Positions 33,233-43,077 of a stretch of DNA of 64,000 nucleotides are shown here, in pieces. The stretch spans positions 4,817,501 to 4,881,500 of the forward strand of contig NZ_CP109444.1 of the NCBI RefSeq assembly GCF_036227225.1, written 5' to 3'. A program made the translations under genes and the position numbers. A model generated the notes under the pieces. It worked only from the letters and a program-made list of their open reading frames with translations. It had not been told where the DNA came from and searched no databases. The stretch's first letter is position 1. Every line of letters starts with the position of its first letter. The stretch comes from Streptomyces sp. NBC_01478. GTDB lineage: Bacteria; Actinomycetota; Actinomycetes; Streptomycetales; Streptomycetaceae.

Positions 33233-34267
33233 ATGATCCAGTTCGACGCGGTCCACAAACGCTTCCCCAACGGCACGACAGCAGTTCACGACCTCTCCCT
33301 GGAGATGCCGGAAGGCGGGGTCACCGTACTGGTCGGTTCCTCCGGTTGCGGCAAGACGACCACCCTTCGGATGATCAACCGGATGATCGAACCGACCTCG
33401 GGCGTCATCAAGGTCGGCGGCAAGGACGTCACCCAGCAGGACGCCGCCGAACTGCGCCGTTCCATCGGATACGTCATCCAGCAGTCGGGGCTCTTCCCGC
33501 ACCGCACCGTCCTCGACAACATCGCCACCGTGCCGCTGCTCCTGGGCCACGGCCGGAAGAAGGCCAGGGCCCGCGCGGCCGAGCTCCTGGAGACCGTCGG
33601 CCTCGCCGCCGACGCCGGCAAGCGGTACCCGCACCAGCTCTCCGGCGGCCAGCAGCAGCGCGTCGGCGTGGCCCGCGCGCTCGCCGCCGACCCGCCGGTC
33701 CTGCTGATGGACGAGCCCTTCGGCGCCGTAGACCCTGTCGTGCGCACCCAGCTCCAGGACGAACTGCTGCGCCTCCAGAAGGAGTTGAACAAGACCATCG
33801 TCTTCGTCACGCACGACATCGACGAGGCCGTACGGCTCGGCGACCGCATCGCGATCTTCCGCACCGGCGGCCACCTCGTCCAGTGCGCGGCCCCCGCCGA
33901 ACTCCTCGCCCGCCCGGCCGACGACTTCGTCGCCGACTTCCTCGGCGCCGAGCGCGGCCTCAAGCTGCTGTCGCTGACGACCCTCGCGGACGTCCCGCAG
34001 GGTCCGGCCCCCGAGGGCGGCACCTGGACGCTCGTGCTCGACGAGGCGCGCAAGCCCCTGCACTGGGCCGCCGAGGACGCCGAACTCCCCGTACGGCCGC
34101 TGCACGACGGCGACTCCCTGCTCGCCGCCCTCAACGAGTCCGTCGCCTCCCCGAACGGCCTGATCGCCCGCGTCGACGCCGACGGCGTCCTCACCGGCGT
34201 CTCCTCCCGCGACGACATCCACACCCACGCGGGCCGGGCGCACGCCGAAGCACGGGTCGCGGCATGA
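33233..34267 (+). CDS. Osmoprotectant ABC transporter ATPase (OpuCA/ProV type)
   Basis: This 344-residue nucleotide-binding subunit belongs to a glycine-betaine/choline/carnitine importer. Walker A is VGSSGCGKTTT, the Q-loop lies in YVIQQSGLFPHRTV, the signature is LSGGQQQRVGVARAL, Walker B is VLLMDEPFGAVDP and the H-loop is FVTHDIDEA. Residues about 250-344 form a reduced CBS-like regulatory tail (NGLIARVDADGVLTGVSSR) that may gate transport by ionic strength. The stop overlaps the permease start in ATGA. It is the first gene of a four-gene operon. Confidence 0.9.
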   Translation: MIQFDAVHKRFPNGTTAVHDLSLEMPEGGVTVLVGSSGCGKTTTLRMINRMIEPTSGVIKVGGKDVTQQDAAELRRSIGYVIQQSGLFPHRTVLDNIATVPLLLGHGRKKARARAAELLETVGLAADAGKRYPHQLSGGQQQRVGVARALAADPPVLLMDEPFGAVDPVVRTQLQDELLRLQKELNKTIVFVTHDIDEAVRLGDRIAIFRTGGHLVQCAAPAELLARPADDFVADFLGAERGLKLLSLTTLADVPQGPAPEGGTWTLVLDEARKPLHWAAEDAELPVRPLHDGDSLLAALNESVASPNGLIARVDADGVLTGVSSRDDIHTHAGRAHAEARVAA

Positions 34268-34905
34268 CCGTCGACTGGTCGTGGATAGGCGACCACACCG
34301 ACGACCTCACCAGCCTCACGTTCTCGCATCTCCAGGCCGCGATGACCGCCGTCTTCTTCGGCCTGCTGATCTCGCTCCCGCTGGCCGTGGTCGCCCACCG
34401 GGTCCGACCACTCCGAGGCTTCCTGCTCGGCCTGTCGAACGTGCTGTTCACGATCCCGTCGATCGCGATCTTCGTTCTTCTCCTCCCGATCAGCGGCCTC
34501 ACCCGCACCACCACCGTGATCGGCCTGACGGTCTACACGCTGGTCGTGCTGCTGCGGAACACGGTCGAGGGCCTCGACTCGGTCCCCGCGAAGACGAAGG
34601 AGGCCGCGAAGGCGATGGGCACGCGCCCCCTGCGCACGCTCCTCACCGTCGAACTCCCCCTCGCGCTCCCGGTGATCATGGCCGGCGTCCGCATCGCCAC
34701 CGTCATGTCCATCTCGCTGGTCTCGGTCGCGACCTACATCGGCGACGGCGGCCTCGGCCAGCTCTTCACCGACGGCTTCCAGCGCGACTTCCCGACCCCG
34801 GTGATCGTGGGCGTGGTCCTCACCCTGCTGCTGGCCGTGGTCGCGGACGCGGCCCTGGTCGCCCTCCAGTACGTACTCACCCCGTGGACGAGGCGGCGAG
34901 CCTGA
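34264..34905 (+). CDS. Osmoprotectant ABC transporter permease 1
   Basis: This 213-residue inner-membrane subunit has about five helices. The EAA loop TKEAAKAMGTRPLRTLLTVELPLALPVIMAGVR contacts the ATPase. SNVLFTIPSIAIFVLLLPI and TYIGDGGLGQLFTDGF are typical of OpuCB/ProW-type permeases. ATG overlaps the ATPase stop, and the TGA stop shares one base with the next ATG, so the three genes are tightly coupled. Confidence 0.88.
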   Translation: MTVDWSWIGDHTDDLTSLTFSHLQAAMTAVFFGLLISLPLAVVAHRVRPLRGFLLGLSNVLFTIPSIAIFVLLLPISGLTRTTTVIGLTVYTLVVLLRNTVEGLDSVPAKTKEAAKAMGTRPLRTLLTVELPLALPVIMAGVRIATVMSISLVSVATYIGDGGLGQLFTDGFQRDFPTPVIVGVVLTLLLAVVADAALVALQYVLTPWTRRRA

Positions 34906-35567
34906 TGTTCGAACTCTTCAAGAACCTCGCCAAGTGGCTGACCAGCGGCTCCCAGTGGGCCGGCACGGACGGCATCGCGCACCGCCTCGCCGAGCACCTC
35001 CAGTACTCGCTGCTGGCGACCCTCATCGCGGCCGCGATCGGCCTCCCGCTCGGCCTGCTGATCGGGCACACCGGCAAGGGCGCGTTCCTCGCGATCAACC
35101 TCGCCTCCTTCGGCCGCGCGCTGCCGACCGTCGGCCTGGTCGTCCTGGTCTTCCTGGCCAGCGGCCTGTCCATGTGGCCGGTCTACATCGCGCTGGTCGC
35201 CCTCGCGGTCCCGTCGATCGTGACGAACACCTACGCCGGCATGACGGCCGTGGACCCGGACGTGAAGGACGCGGCCCGCGGGCAGGGCATGCGCGGCCAC
35301 CAGGTCCTGTTCCAGGTCGAGTTGCCCCTCGCGCTCCCCCTGATCATGACCGGCCTGCGGCTCGCCCTCATCCAGGTGGTGGCCACCGCCACGATCGCCG
35401 CCTACGTCTCCTTCGGGGGCCTGGGCCGCTACGTCTTCGACGGACTCGCCCAGCGCGACCTCGTGCAGGTGCTCGGCGGTGCGGTGCTCGTCGCCCTCGT
35501 CGCGATCGTCCTCGACCTCGGCCTCTCCGCCCTCCAGCGCTACCTCTTCCGCCACCGCACCGCCTAG
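34905..35567 (+). CDS. Osmoprotectant ABC transporter permease 2
   Basis: This 220-residue second permease forms a heterodimer with the preceding one. It has about five helices, the EAA loop VKDAARGQGMRGHQVLFQVELPLALPLIMTGLR and SFGRALPTVGLVVLVFLAS. A periplasmic-side N-terminal segment of about 30 residues precedes the first helix. It is followed after 19 bases by the binding-protein gene. Confidence 0.88.
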   Translation: MFELFKNLAKWLTSGSQWAGTDGIAHRLAEHLQYSLLATLIAAAIGLPLGLLIGHTGKGAFLAINLASFGRALPTVGLVVLVFLASGLSMWPVYIALVALAVPSIVTNTYAGMTAVDPDVKDAARGQGMRGHQVLFQVELPLALPLIMTGLRLALIQVVATATIAAYVSFGGLGRYVFDGLAQRDLVQVLGGAVLVALVAIVLDLGLSALQRYLFRHRTA

Positions 35568-35586
35568 GGAAACCGGGAACTCCGAA

Positions 35587-36522
35587 ATGAACCGTCGCAC
35601 CCTCCTCGGCGCCCTCGCCGGAACGGCCGTCGCCGTTCCCGTCCTGTCCGCCTGCTCCAGCGGTGTCACCTCGCTCGACGGCGGTGGCTCGGCCGGCGGT
35701 GGCAACGCCTCCAGCAAGAACGGCGTCACCATCGGCACCGCCAACTTCACCGAGAACCAGGTCCTCGGCTACCTCTACGCCGCCGCCCTCGAAGCGGCCG
35801 GCGTGAAGGTCAAGGTCCGCCCCAACCTCGGCACCCGCGAGATCGTCTTCCCCGCCCTGAAGAGCGGCGACATCGACCTCCTCCCCGAGTACCAGGGCTC
35901 CCTGCTCACCTACCTCCAGCCCAAGTCCAAGGTCGCGGAGGCGGGCGAGATGCAGAACGCCCTCACCCTCGCCCTCCCCTCCGGCCTCCAGGTCCTGCCC
36001 TACGGCATCGCCGAGGACGCGGACTGCTTCGTCGTCACCCGCGAGACCGCCGGCAAGTACGGCCTCACCTCGCTGGCCGACCTCGCGAAGCACAACGGCA
36101 AGCTCGTCATCGGCGCCTCCGCCGAGGTGAAGACCCGTCAGGTGGGCGTCGTAGGACTGAAGGACGTCTACGGCGTGGAGTTCAAGGAGTTCAAGTCCCT
36201 TGATTCCGACGGGCCGTTGGTGAAGGGCGCGCTGAAGAAGGGCGATGTGGACGTGGCGAACCTGTTCACCACGGACACCGACATCAAGGCCAACGACTGG
36301 GTCGTCCTGACCGACCCCAAGACCCTGATCCCCAGTCAGCACATAGTGCCGCTCATCGCCGACCGCGTGGCCGACTCCACGGTCCGCAAGGCCCTCGCCC
36401 GCGTCGGCAACCTCCTCACCACGGCCCAACTCACCGAGCTCAACCGCCAGGTGGACAAGGACAAGAAGGACCCGGAGGACGTGGCGAACACGTACGCGAA
36501 GCAGCACGGCATCACGAAGTAA
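35587..36522 (+). CDS. Glycine-betaine type substrate-binding lipoprotein
   Basis: This 311-residue OpuAC/OsmF-like binding protein delivers osmoprotectants to the permeases. A twin-Arg-like start (MNRRTLLGALAG) and lipobox LSAC (Cys23) show export and lipidation. The OpuAC pattern follows: VTIGTANFTENQVLGYLYAAALEAAG, FPALKSGDIDLLPEYQGSLLTYL, and VVLTDPKTLIPSQHIVPLIADRV. The ligand-binding aromatics appear sparse, with a Tyr in PEYQG, so the preferred quaternary amine is uncertain. The operon probably ends here; no strong hairpin was seen. Confidence 0.9.
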   Translation: MNRRTLLGALAGTAVAVPVLSACSSGVTSLDGGGSAGGGNASSKNGVTIGTANFTENQVLGYLYAAALEAAGVKVKVRPNLGTREIVFPALKSGDIDLLPEYQGSLLTYLQPKSKVAEAGEMQNALTLALPSGLQVLPYGIAEDADCFVVTRETAGKYGLTSLADLAKHNGKLVIGASAEVKTRQVGVVGLKDVYGVEFKEFKSLDSDGPLVKGALKKGDVDVANLFTTDTDIKANDWVVLTDPKTLIPSQHIVPLIADRVADSTVRKALARVGNLLTTAQLTELNRQVDKDKKDPEDVANTYAKQHGITK

Positions 36523-36666
36523 TGGCCCGTCGATGACCGATCGATGATCTGACGAGGGATCAGTCAAGTGTCGTTAAATCTGCACTCTCGGTAACTGATT
36601 GCATGCGTAGGGTGATTGAGCGCTACAGCTCAACGTGCTGATCAAGCACACCACCTGAGGAACCGC

Positions 36667-37335
36667 ATGGCCTCGAACCGCAGGGCCTTTCTGACGGCCA
36701 CCGCCGTCGGCGCGCTGGCCACCACCCCCACGACCGCCACCGCCACCGTCGGCCCACGGCCCCGCCCGACCACCGCCACCGCCGCGCTCGCCGAACTCCT
36801 GGACGGCAACCGCCGCTACGCCACCGACCACCCCCGCCACCCGGACGAGAGCCGTCGGCTGCGCCGGCAACTGGCCACCGCACAGCACCCGTTCGCGGTG
36901 ATCGTCGGCTGCGTCGACTCCCGGGTGCCGCCGGAGCTGGTCTTCGACCAGGGCCTCGGCGACCTGCTCTGCATAAGGACGGCCGGCGAGGTCCTGGACG
37001 AGGCGGTGCTCGCGTCCATCCAGTACGGCGTCGAGGAACTCCACATCCCCCTGGTGCTGGTGCTCGGCCACGAACGCTGCGGGGCGGTGGCGGCGACCCT
37101 CGCGCACCTGGAGACCGGCGCCCCCGTCCCCGGCCATCTCGCGCTCCTGGTGGACGAGATCAGCCCGGCCGCGCGCCGCACCCGCGCCCTGCCCGGCGAC
37201 TGGGCCGAGCACACGATGACGGCCCACACGGCCTGGGTCAGAGACGCGATCCGCGCCGACCCCGCCTTCACCGCCGCGCATGTCGTCGCGGCGCGCTTCG
37301 ACCTCGACACGGGGCTCGTGTCCCTGCTGCCGTAG
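36667..37335 (+). CDS. Beta-carbonic anhydrase with export signal
   Basis: This 222-residue enzyme interconverts CO2 and bicarbonate. Zinc ligands are seen in VIVGCVDSRVPPE (Cys and the Asp-Arg dyad) and VLGHERCGAVAA (His, Cys). The N-terminus MASNRRAFLTATAVGALATTPTTATA resembles a Tat signal, so the enzyme is probably exported or lipid-associated. The ATG at 36667 with GAGGA upstream is preferred over the ATG at 36616, which would bury the signal. It lies 72 bases before a SulP transporter, a pairing that suggests bicarbonate supply to the carrier. Confidence 0.88.
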   Translation: MASNRRAFLTATAVGALATTPTTATATVGPRPRPTTATAALAELLDGNRRYATDHPRHPDESRRLRRQLATAQHPFAVIVGCVDSRVPPELVFDQGLGDLLCIRTAGEVLDEAVLASIQYGVEELHIPLVLVLGHERCGAVAATLAHLETGAPVPGHLALLVDEISPAARRTRALPGDWAEHTMTAHTAWVRDAIRADPAFTAAHVVAARFDLDTGLVSLLP

Positions 37336-37407
37336 GCCCAACTCCCGGCTCCCGTAAGCCGATCCCCCCACTCCCCCCTCCCCCACGCTCCTCACGCGAA
37401 GAAGCCC

Positions 37408-39006
37408 ATGACCATGAACGGCGTGCTCTCCGTCCTGCCCTCCACCGCCGACCTCCGCACCATGACCCGCGCCCCGCGCCGCGACCTCCTCTGCGGCCTC
37501 ACAGTCGCCGTCGTAGCACTCCCCCTCGCCCTCGGTTTCGGCGTCACGTCCGGTCTCGGCGCGGCCTCCGGCCTGATCACCGCGATCGTCGCGGGCTCGC
37601 TCGCCGCGCTGTTCGGCGGCTCCGCGCGCCAGGTCAGCGGTCCGACCGGCGCGATGACCGTCGTCCTCGTCCCGATCGTCCACGCGTACGGCGCGAACGG
37701 CGTCCTGACGGTCGGGCTGATCTCCGGCGTCATGCTCCTCGTACTCGCCTTCGCCCGCGCGGGAACGGCGATGGCGTACGTTCCCGCACCCGTGATCGCC
37801 GGTTTCACCATCGGCATCGCCTGCGTGATCGGACTCCAGCAGGTGCCGTCGGCGCTGGGCGTGCCCACCCCGAGCGGTGACCAGGTCGCGGTGGTCGCGG
37901 CCCGCGCGGCGGAGGAGTTCGACGCGACCCCGCACTGGGCCGCCCTCCTCCTCGCCCTCGGCTCGGCCGCGCTGATGCTGGCCGGGGCGCGCTGGAAGCC
38001 GACGGTTCCCTTCTCCCTGGCGGCAGTTGGCGTGGCGACGGTCGTCTCGGAGGCCCTGCACCTGCACGTCATCCGCCTCGGCACACTCCCGTCCTCGCTC
38101 CCCGCCCCCTCCCTCGCCTTCCTGGACGTCTCCCGCGTCCCCACCCTCCTCCTCCCGGCCGCAGCGGTGGCCGCACTGGCCGCCCTGGAGTCCCTGCTGT
38201 CCGCCTCCGTCGCGGACGCGATGCGCCCCGGCGAACGCCACGACCCCGGCAAGGAACTCTTCGGCCAGGGCATCGCCAACCTCGCGGCCCCCCTCTTCGG
38301 CGGCGTCCCGGCGACGGGTGCCATCGCCCGCACCGCCGTCAACGTCCGCACCGGCGCCACCTCCCGCCTGGCCGCGCTCGCGCACGCGGTGATCCTCGCC
38401 GGGATCGTGGCGGTCGCGGCCCCGCTGGTGGGCCGTATCCCGCTGGCCGCGCTGGCCGGAGTGCTGCTGGCGACGGCGATCCGCATGGTGGAGGCGGACG
38501 CGGTGCGGGCCATGGCCCGCGCCACCCGTGGGGACGCCCTGGTGATGGCCCTCACCGCCGCCTCGACGCTCGCCCTGGACCTGGTACGCGCGGTCCTGAT
38601 CGGCCTCGGCGTCTCGGTCCTGCTGGCCCTGCGCGCGGCGATGCGCGGCACGCGCCTGACCCCGGCCCCGACCGACGAACTCCCCGGCACCTCCGGCACG
38701 GTGACCTACCGCTTCGACGGCCCCCTCCTGTTCGCCGCCGCCCACCGCTTCCGCCGCGGCCTGGCCGACGTACGGGACGTGACGACCGTGGACCTACGGC
38801 TGTCAGGTCTCACGGCGGTCGACGCGACGGGCGCGCTCGCGCTGAAGGAGGCGGTGGGCGAGCTGCGCGACCGGGGTATCGAGGTCAGCATCACGGGCGT
38901 CGAGCACGGTCATCGCAGGGTGCTGGAGTCGCTGGGGGTGCTCCCGGTGAACCCGACTTCCGACAGGGGGGCTATCCCCAGTGCAGCGGGCGCGACGGCT
39001 CCCTAA
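37408..39006 (+). CDS. SulP family anion transporter
   Basis: This 532-residue SLC26/SulP carrier has about 12-14 helices followed by a C-terminal STAS domain. GLTVAVVALPLALGFGVTSGLGAASGLITAIVAGSLAALFGGSARQVSGPTGAMTV is the typical SulP N-terminal region. The STAS part (about 430-520) contains VDLRLSGLTAVDATGALALKEAV. SulP members move sulfate, bicarbonate or other anions. The adjacent carbonic anhydrase favours bicarbonate (BicA-like), but this is inferred. An ATG at 37414 is an alternative start. Confidence 0.88.
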   Translation: MTMNGVLSVLPSTADLRTMTRAPRRDLLCGLTVAVVALPLALGFGVTSGLGAASGLITAIVAGSLAALFGGSARQVSGPTGAMTVVLVPIVHAYGANGVLTVGLISGVMLLVLAFARAGTAMAYVPAPVIAGFTIGIACVIGLQQVPSALGVPTPSGDQVAVVAARAAEEFDATPHWAALLLALGSAALMLAGARWKPTVPFSLAAVGVATVVSEALHLHVIRLGTLPSSLPAPSLAFLDVSRVPTLLLPAAAVAALAALESLLSASVADAMRPGERHDPGKELFGQGIANLAAPLFGGVPATGAIARTAVNVRTGATSRLAALAHAVILAGIVAVAAPLVGRIPLAALAGVLLATAIRMVEADAVRAMARATRGDALVMALTAASTLALDLVRAVLIGLGVSVLLALRAAMRGTRLTPAPTDELPGTSGTVTYRFDGPLLFAAAHRFRRGLADVRDVTTVDLRLSGLTAVDATGALALKEAVGELRDRGIEVSITGVEHGHRRVLESLGVLPVNPTSDRGAIPSAAGATAP

Positions 39007-39016
39007 TCTGAAGCGC

Positions 39017-39457
39017 ATGACGGGAATCGACTCGCACGACGCCGAACTCAAGAAGGAACTCAACGCCACCCTGCAGGCGCGCAGGGAGCTGGGCGACGAG
39101 TACGAGTCGGCGCTGGTCGACTCGTTCCTGGAGAAGGTCGACCAGCGCATCGACGGCGCGGTGGAGCGCCGGGTGCGCCGGCAGATGGCCGAGCAGCAGA
39201 TGGTGGTCGCGCGCGGTTCCCGCGGGCCGAAGGCCGCCACCGACACCTGGGGCGAGCGCTTCGGCTTCGGCATCGTCTCCATGGTCCTGGCGATCCCGCT
39301 GTCCGCGATCGGCGGCGGCATCGCCCACCTCCCCGGCCTGTTGGTGGCCTGGGCCGGCATCGTCGGCGTCAACGCGGTGCAGGCCGCGCGCACGAATCCG
39401 GGGCTGTTCGGGGGGCGACGCGGCAGGTCCTCCCAGGGCAGCGACTGGGAGGACTGA
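39017..39457 (+). CDS. Small integral membrane protein
   Basis: This 146-residue protein has a highly charged helical N-terminal half (HDAELKKELNATLQARRELGDEYESALVDSFLEKVDQRIDGAVERRVRRQM). Two hydrophobic segments follow (FGFGIVSMVLAIPLSAIGGGIAHL and GLLVAWAGIVGVNAVQAA), with a basic tail. It matches conserved Streptomyces integral membrane proteins of unknown function. The ATG at 39017, ten bases after the SulP stop, was chosen because the region upstream lies inside SulP. It may be part of the same transcript. Confidence 0.7.
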   Translation: MTGIDSHDAELKKELNATLQARRELGDEYESALVDSFLEKVDQRIDGAVERRVRRQMAEQQMVVARGSRGPKAATDTWGERFGFGIVSMVLAIPLSAIGGGIAHLPGLLVAWAGIVGVNAVQAARTNPGLFGGRRGRSSQGSDWED

Positions 39458-39466
39458 GCGTCCCGG

Positions 39467-40228
39467 TCACGCCTGGCGGGTGGGCAGCACCATGATCTGC
39501 CGCAGGTTGACGTGCCGGGCGCGGCTCGCCGCGTAGGCCACCACATCGGCGACCTCCTCGGCGGACAGTCCGTCCAACGCCCCGAACAACTGGTCCAGTT
39601 GGGCGGTCATCTCGGCGCTGTCGATGTGCGTCCCCAGCTCGGTGGCGGTCAGCCCCGGCTCGATGTTGGTGACCCGCACGTCACGGGGTCCGAACTCGGA
39701 GCGCAGCGACTGGGAGATGTAGGTGACGGCGGCCTTGGTGGCGCCGTAGACGGCGTAGGCGGGGAACGTGATGTGCGCGCCGATGGACGAGATGTTGACC
39801 AGGTCGGCCGTACGGCCCTCCGCAGCCGCGGCCACCAGGTCCCCGGTGAAAGCGCGGATGACACGCAGCACCCCGGTCACGTTGGTGTCGAGCATCCGCT
39901 GCCACTCGTCGATCCGGCCGTCGTCGACGGGGTTCGGCAGCATGACACCGGCGGCGTTGACAACCAGGTCGACGGCTCCGAACGTGTCGTGGATGCGCGC
40001 GGCAGCCGCCTCCACGGACGCGTCGTCGGTGACATCGGCGACGACGGCGAGAGCCTGTCCGCCCTCGGCCCGGATCTTCCCGGCGACCGCCTCCAGCCGT
40101 TCCCCGCGCCGGGCCAACAGCGCCACCCGCGCCCCGTTCGCGGCGAGTTGAACGGCGACGGCCTGGCCGATCCCGCTGGCGGCCCCGGTGACGACGGCGG
40201 TACGGCCGGCCAGATTCTCGTACGACAT
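39467..40228 (-). CDS. SDR family oxidoreductase
   Basis: This 253-residue classical short-chain dehydrogenase has the cofactor motif TGAASGIGQAVA, then VVADVTDD, NAAGVM (NAG-like), a catalytic Ser in LVNISSIGAH, and Tyr/Lys in YAVYGATKAA. The sequence near the N-terminus (LLARRGERLEA) with a basic pair suggests NADP(H). The ATG at 40228 has AGGAG six bases upstream. It is divergent from an MmyB-like regulator that probably controls it, since such pairs are common. The substrate is unknown. Confidence 0.9.
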   Translation of the reverse strand: MSYENLAGRTAVVTGAASGIGQAVAVQLAANGARVALLARRGERLEAVAGKIRAEGGQALAVVADVTDDASVEAAAARIHDTFGAVDLVVNAAGVMLPNPVDDGRIDEWQRMLDTNVTGVLRVIRAFTGDLVAAAAEGRTADLVNISSIGAHITFPAYAVYGATKAAVTYISQSLRSEFGPRDVRVTNIEPGLTATELGTHIDSAEMTAQLDQLFGALDGLSAEEVADVVAYAASRARHVNLRQIMVLPTRQA

Positions 40229-40377
40229 GAGGTGCTCCTCGGTGAGGTGGCCGCCGGGGCGATTCCCCGGCGGCACTCACCACACTGGTCCGGCGCGGCG
40301 GGGCTACCCAGGGATGCGTTTTTCCTGGGTCTGCCAGTACCAGGTTGGAAAACGGCGACCGGCCTACCATCGAACCC

Positions 40378-41223
40378 ATGGACGGGGACATCGGAGACTT
40401 CCTGCGCTCGCGCCGTGCTCGTATCCAGCCCGAGGAGGTGGGGCTGGCCTCGTACGGACGCCGTCGTGTCCCCGGGCTGCGCCGCGAGGAGGTCGCGCAG
40501 CTCGCCGGAGTGAGCGTCGACTACTACATCCGGCTGGAGCAGGGGCGCGGGACGAGCGTGTCGGACGCGATCCTCGACGCGATCGCGCGGGTGCTGCGCC
40601 TGGACGAGACGGAACACGCGTATCTGCGTACGGTGGCCCGCCCCCACCGCGCGAAGAAGGACCGGACGCCCGCGCCCCGGGTCCGCCCCGGCGTCCAGGT
40701 GCTGCTGGACGGCATGGACCGCATGCCGGCCTTCGTGCTCGGCCCCCGGATGGACGTCCTGGCCTGGAACACGCTCGCCGACGCGCTGAGCGGCTTCAGC
40801 CGGATGCCCGCCGCGACCCGCAACATCCCGCGCCATGTCTTCCTCGACCCGGCCTCGCGCGACCTCTACCCGGACTGGGCCGCCGTCGCCGCACAGGCCG
40901 TCGCGAATCTGCGGGTGGACTCCAGCCACGACGGGGACGACCCGAGGCTGAGTGCCCTCGTCGGTGAACTCTCCCTCAGGAGCGAGGACTTCCGCCGCCT
41001 GTGGGCCGACCACGAGGTCAAGGAGTGCGCCTACGGGGTGAAGCGCATCCGGCATCCGGTCGCGGGCCTGCTGACCCTGCCGTACGAAACACTCGCGGTA
41101 CCGGGGGAGTTGGCGCAGACGATGGTCGTCTACACACCGGAGCCGGGTTCGGAGACGGCGGAGCGCCTTGCGCTGCTGGGGAGTTGGGCCACCACCGGGC
41201 CCACGAGGCCTGCGCGGCCGTAG
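40378..41223 (+). CDS. MmyB-like helix-turn-helix regulator
   Basis: This 281-residue regulator has an N-terminal XRE HTH (about 5-75; RVPGLRREEVAQLAGVSVDYYIRLEQGRG) and a C-terminal PAS-like MmyB domain (about 95-270). The domain is recognised by VLDGMDRMPAFVLGPRMDVLAWNTLADAL and RHPVAGLLTLPYETLAVPG. MmyB-type proteins in Streptomyces bind fatty-acid-like ligands and regulate the divergent SDR gene. An imperfect CCTGG/CCAGG inverted repeat (about 40325-40345) sits in the shared promoter. Two hairpins follow the gene. Confidence 0.88.
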   Translation: MDGDIGDFLRSRRARIQPEEVGLASYGRRRVPGLRREEVAQLAGVSVDYYIRLEQGRGTSVSDAILDAIARVLRLDETEHAYLRTVARPHRAKKDRTPAPRVRPGVQVLLDGMDRMPAFVLGPRMDVLAWNTLADALSGFSRMPAATRNIPRHVFLDPASRDLYPDWAAVAAQAVANLRVDSSHDGDDPRLSALVGELSLRSEDFRRLWADHEVKECAYGVKRIRHPVAGLLTLPYETLAVPGELAQTMVVYTPEPGSETAERLALLGSWATTGPTRPARP

Positions 41224-41247
41224 CGAAAAGCGGGTGAAAAAGCTATG

Positions 41248-41304
41248 CGCGGGGACCGCCGCACCCCCCGTTGCCGGGAGGGCGGGACGACGGCGGTCCC
41301 CGCG
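41248..41304 (+). terminator. Long-stem terminator
   Basis: CGCGGGGACCGCCG (41248-41261) pairs perfectly with CGGCGGTCCCCGCG (41291-41304). The 29-base loop contains its own CCC/GGG hairpin. It lies 25 bases after the regulator stop. Confidence 0.7.
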
Positions 41305-41396
41305 AGGGACGCGTGCCGGGTCAGGGCCGGGCGTGCGCGTCCTAGGCGTCGGTGGAGGTCCGGGAGCCGCTCCGGAGGTCCGTGACGCCGTTTTTG

Positions 41397-41434
41397 TGTC
41401 GGCGAGGCGGGGAGCCGCTCCCGCCCTGCCGACA
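41397..41434. terminator. Second hairpin between convergent genes
   Basis: TGTCGGC-GA-GGCGGG (41397-41411) pairs with CCCGCC-CT-GCCGACA (41420-41434), with one symmetric internal mismatch. It is preceded by TTTTT, so it fits termination of the leftward CBS gene. A small ACGCTT-gtt-AAGCGT repeat lies at 41451-41465. The rest of 41224-41568 shows nothing else. Confidence 0.6.
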
Positions 41435-41568
41435 TCCACTAATCTGCCCGACGCTTGTTAAGCGTGTGCTGCGTGGACGTGACGCCCTCGTACCACTTCC
41501 ACGAAGTCCGCCGATTTGGTGGGCCACCGCAAAGTCGCCGTCGGCACGGGCCGTTCACCGGACGTTCG

Positions 41569-42960
<1,392 letters not shown>

Positions 42961-43077
42961 CGTTGTCTCCGGTTGCTGCAAAGAAGTGGTCGTTATGGGT
43001 CACGCCAGCCTAAGGCCCGGAAATGACGTTCACCGCCCGTTGAGATTGGGTGACGTGCTGTTCGGGGCAAGGAGTGG

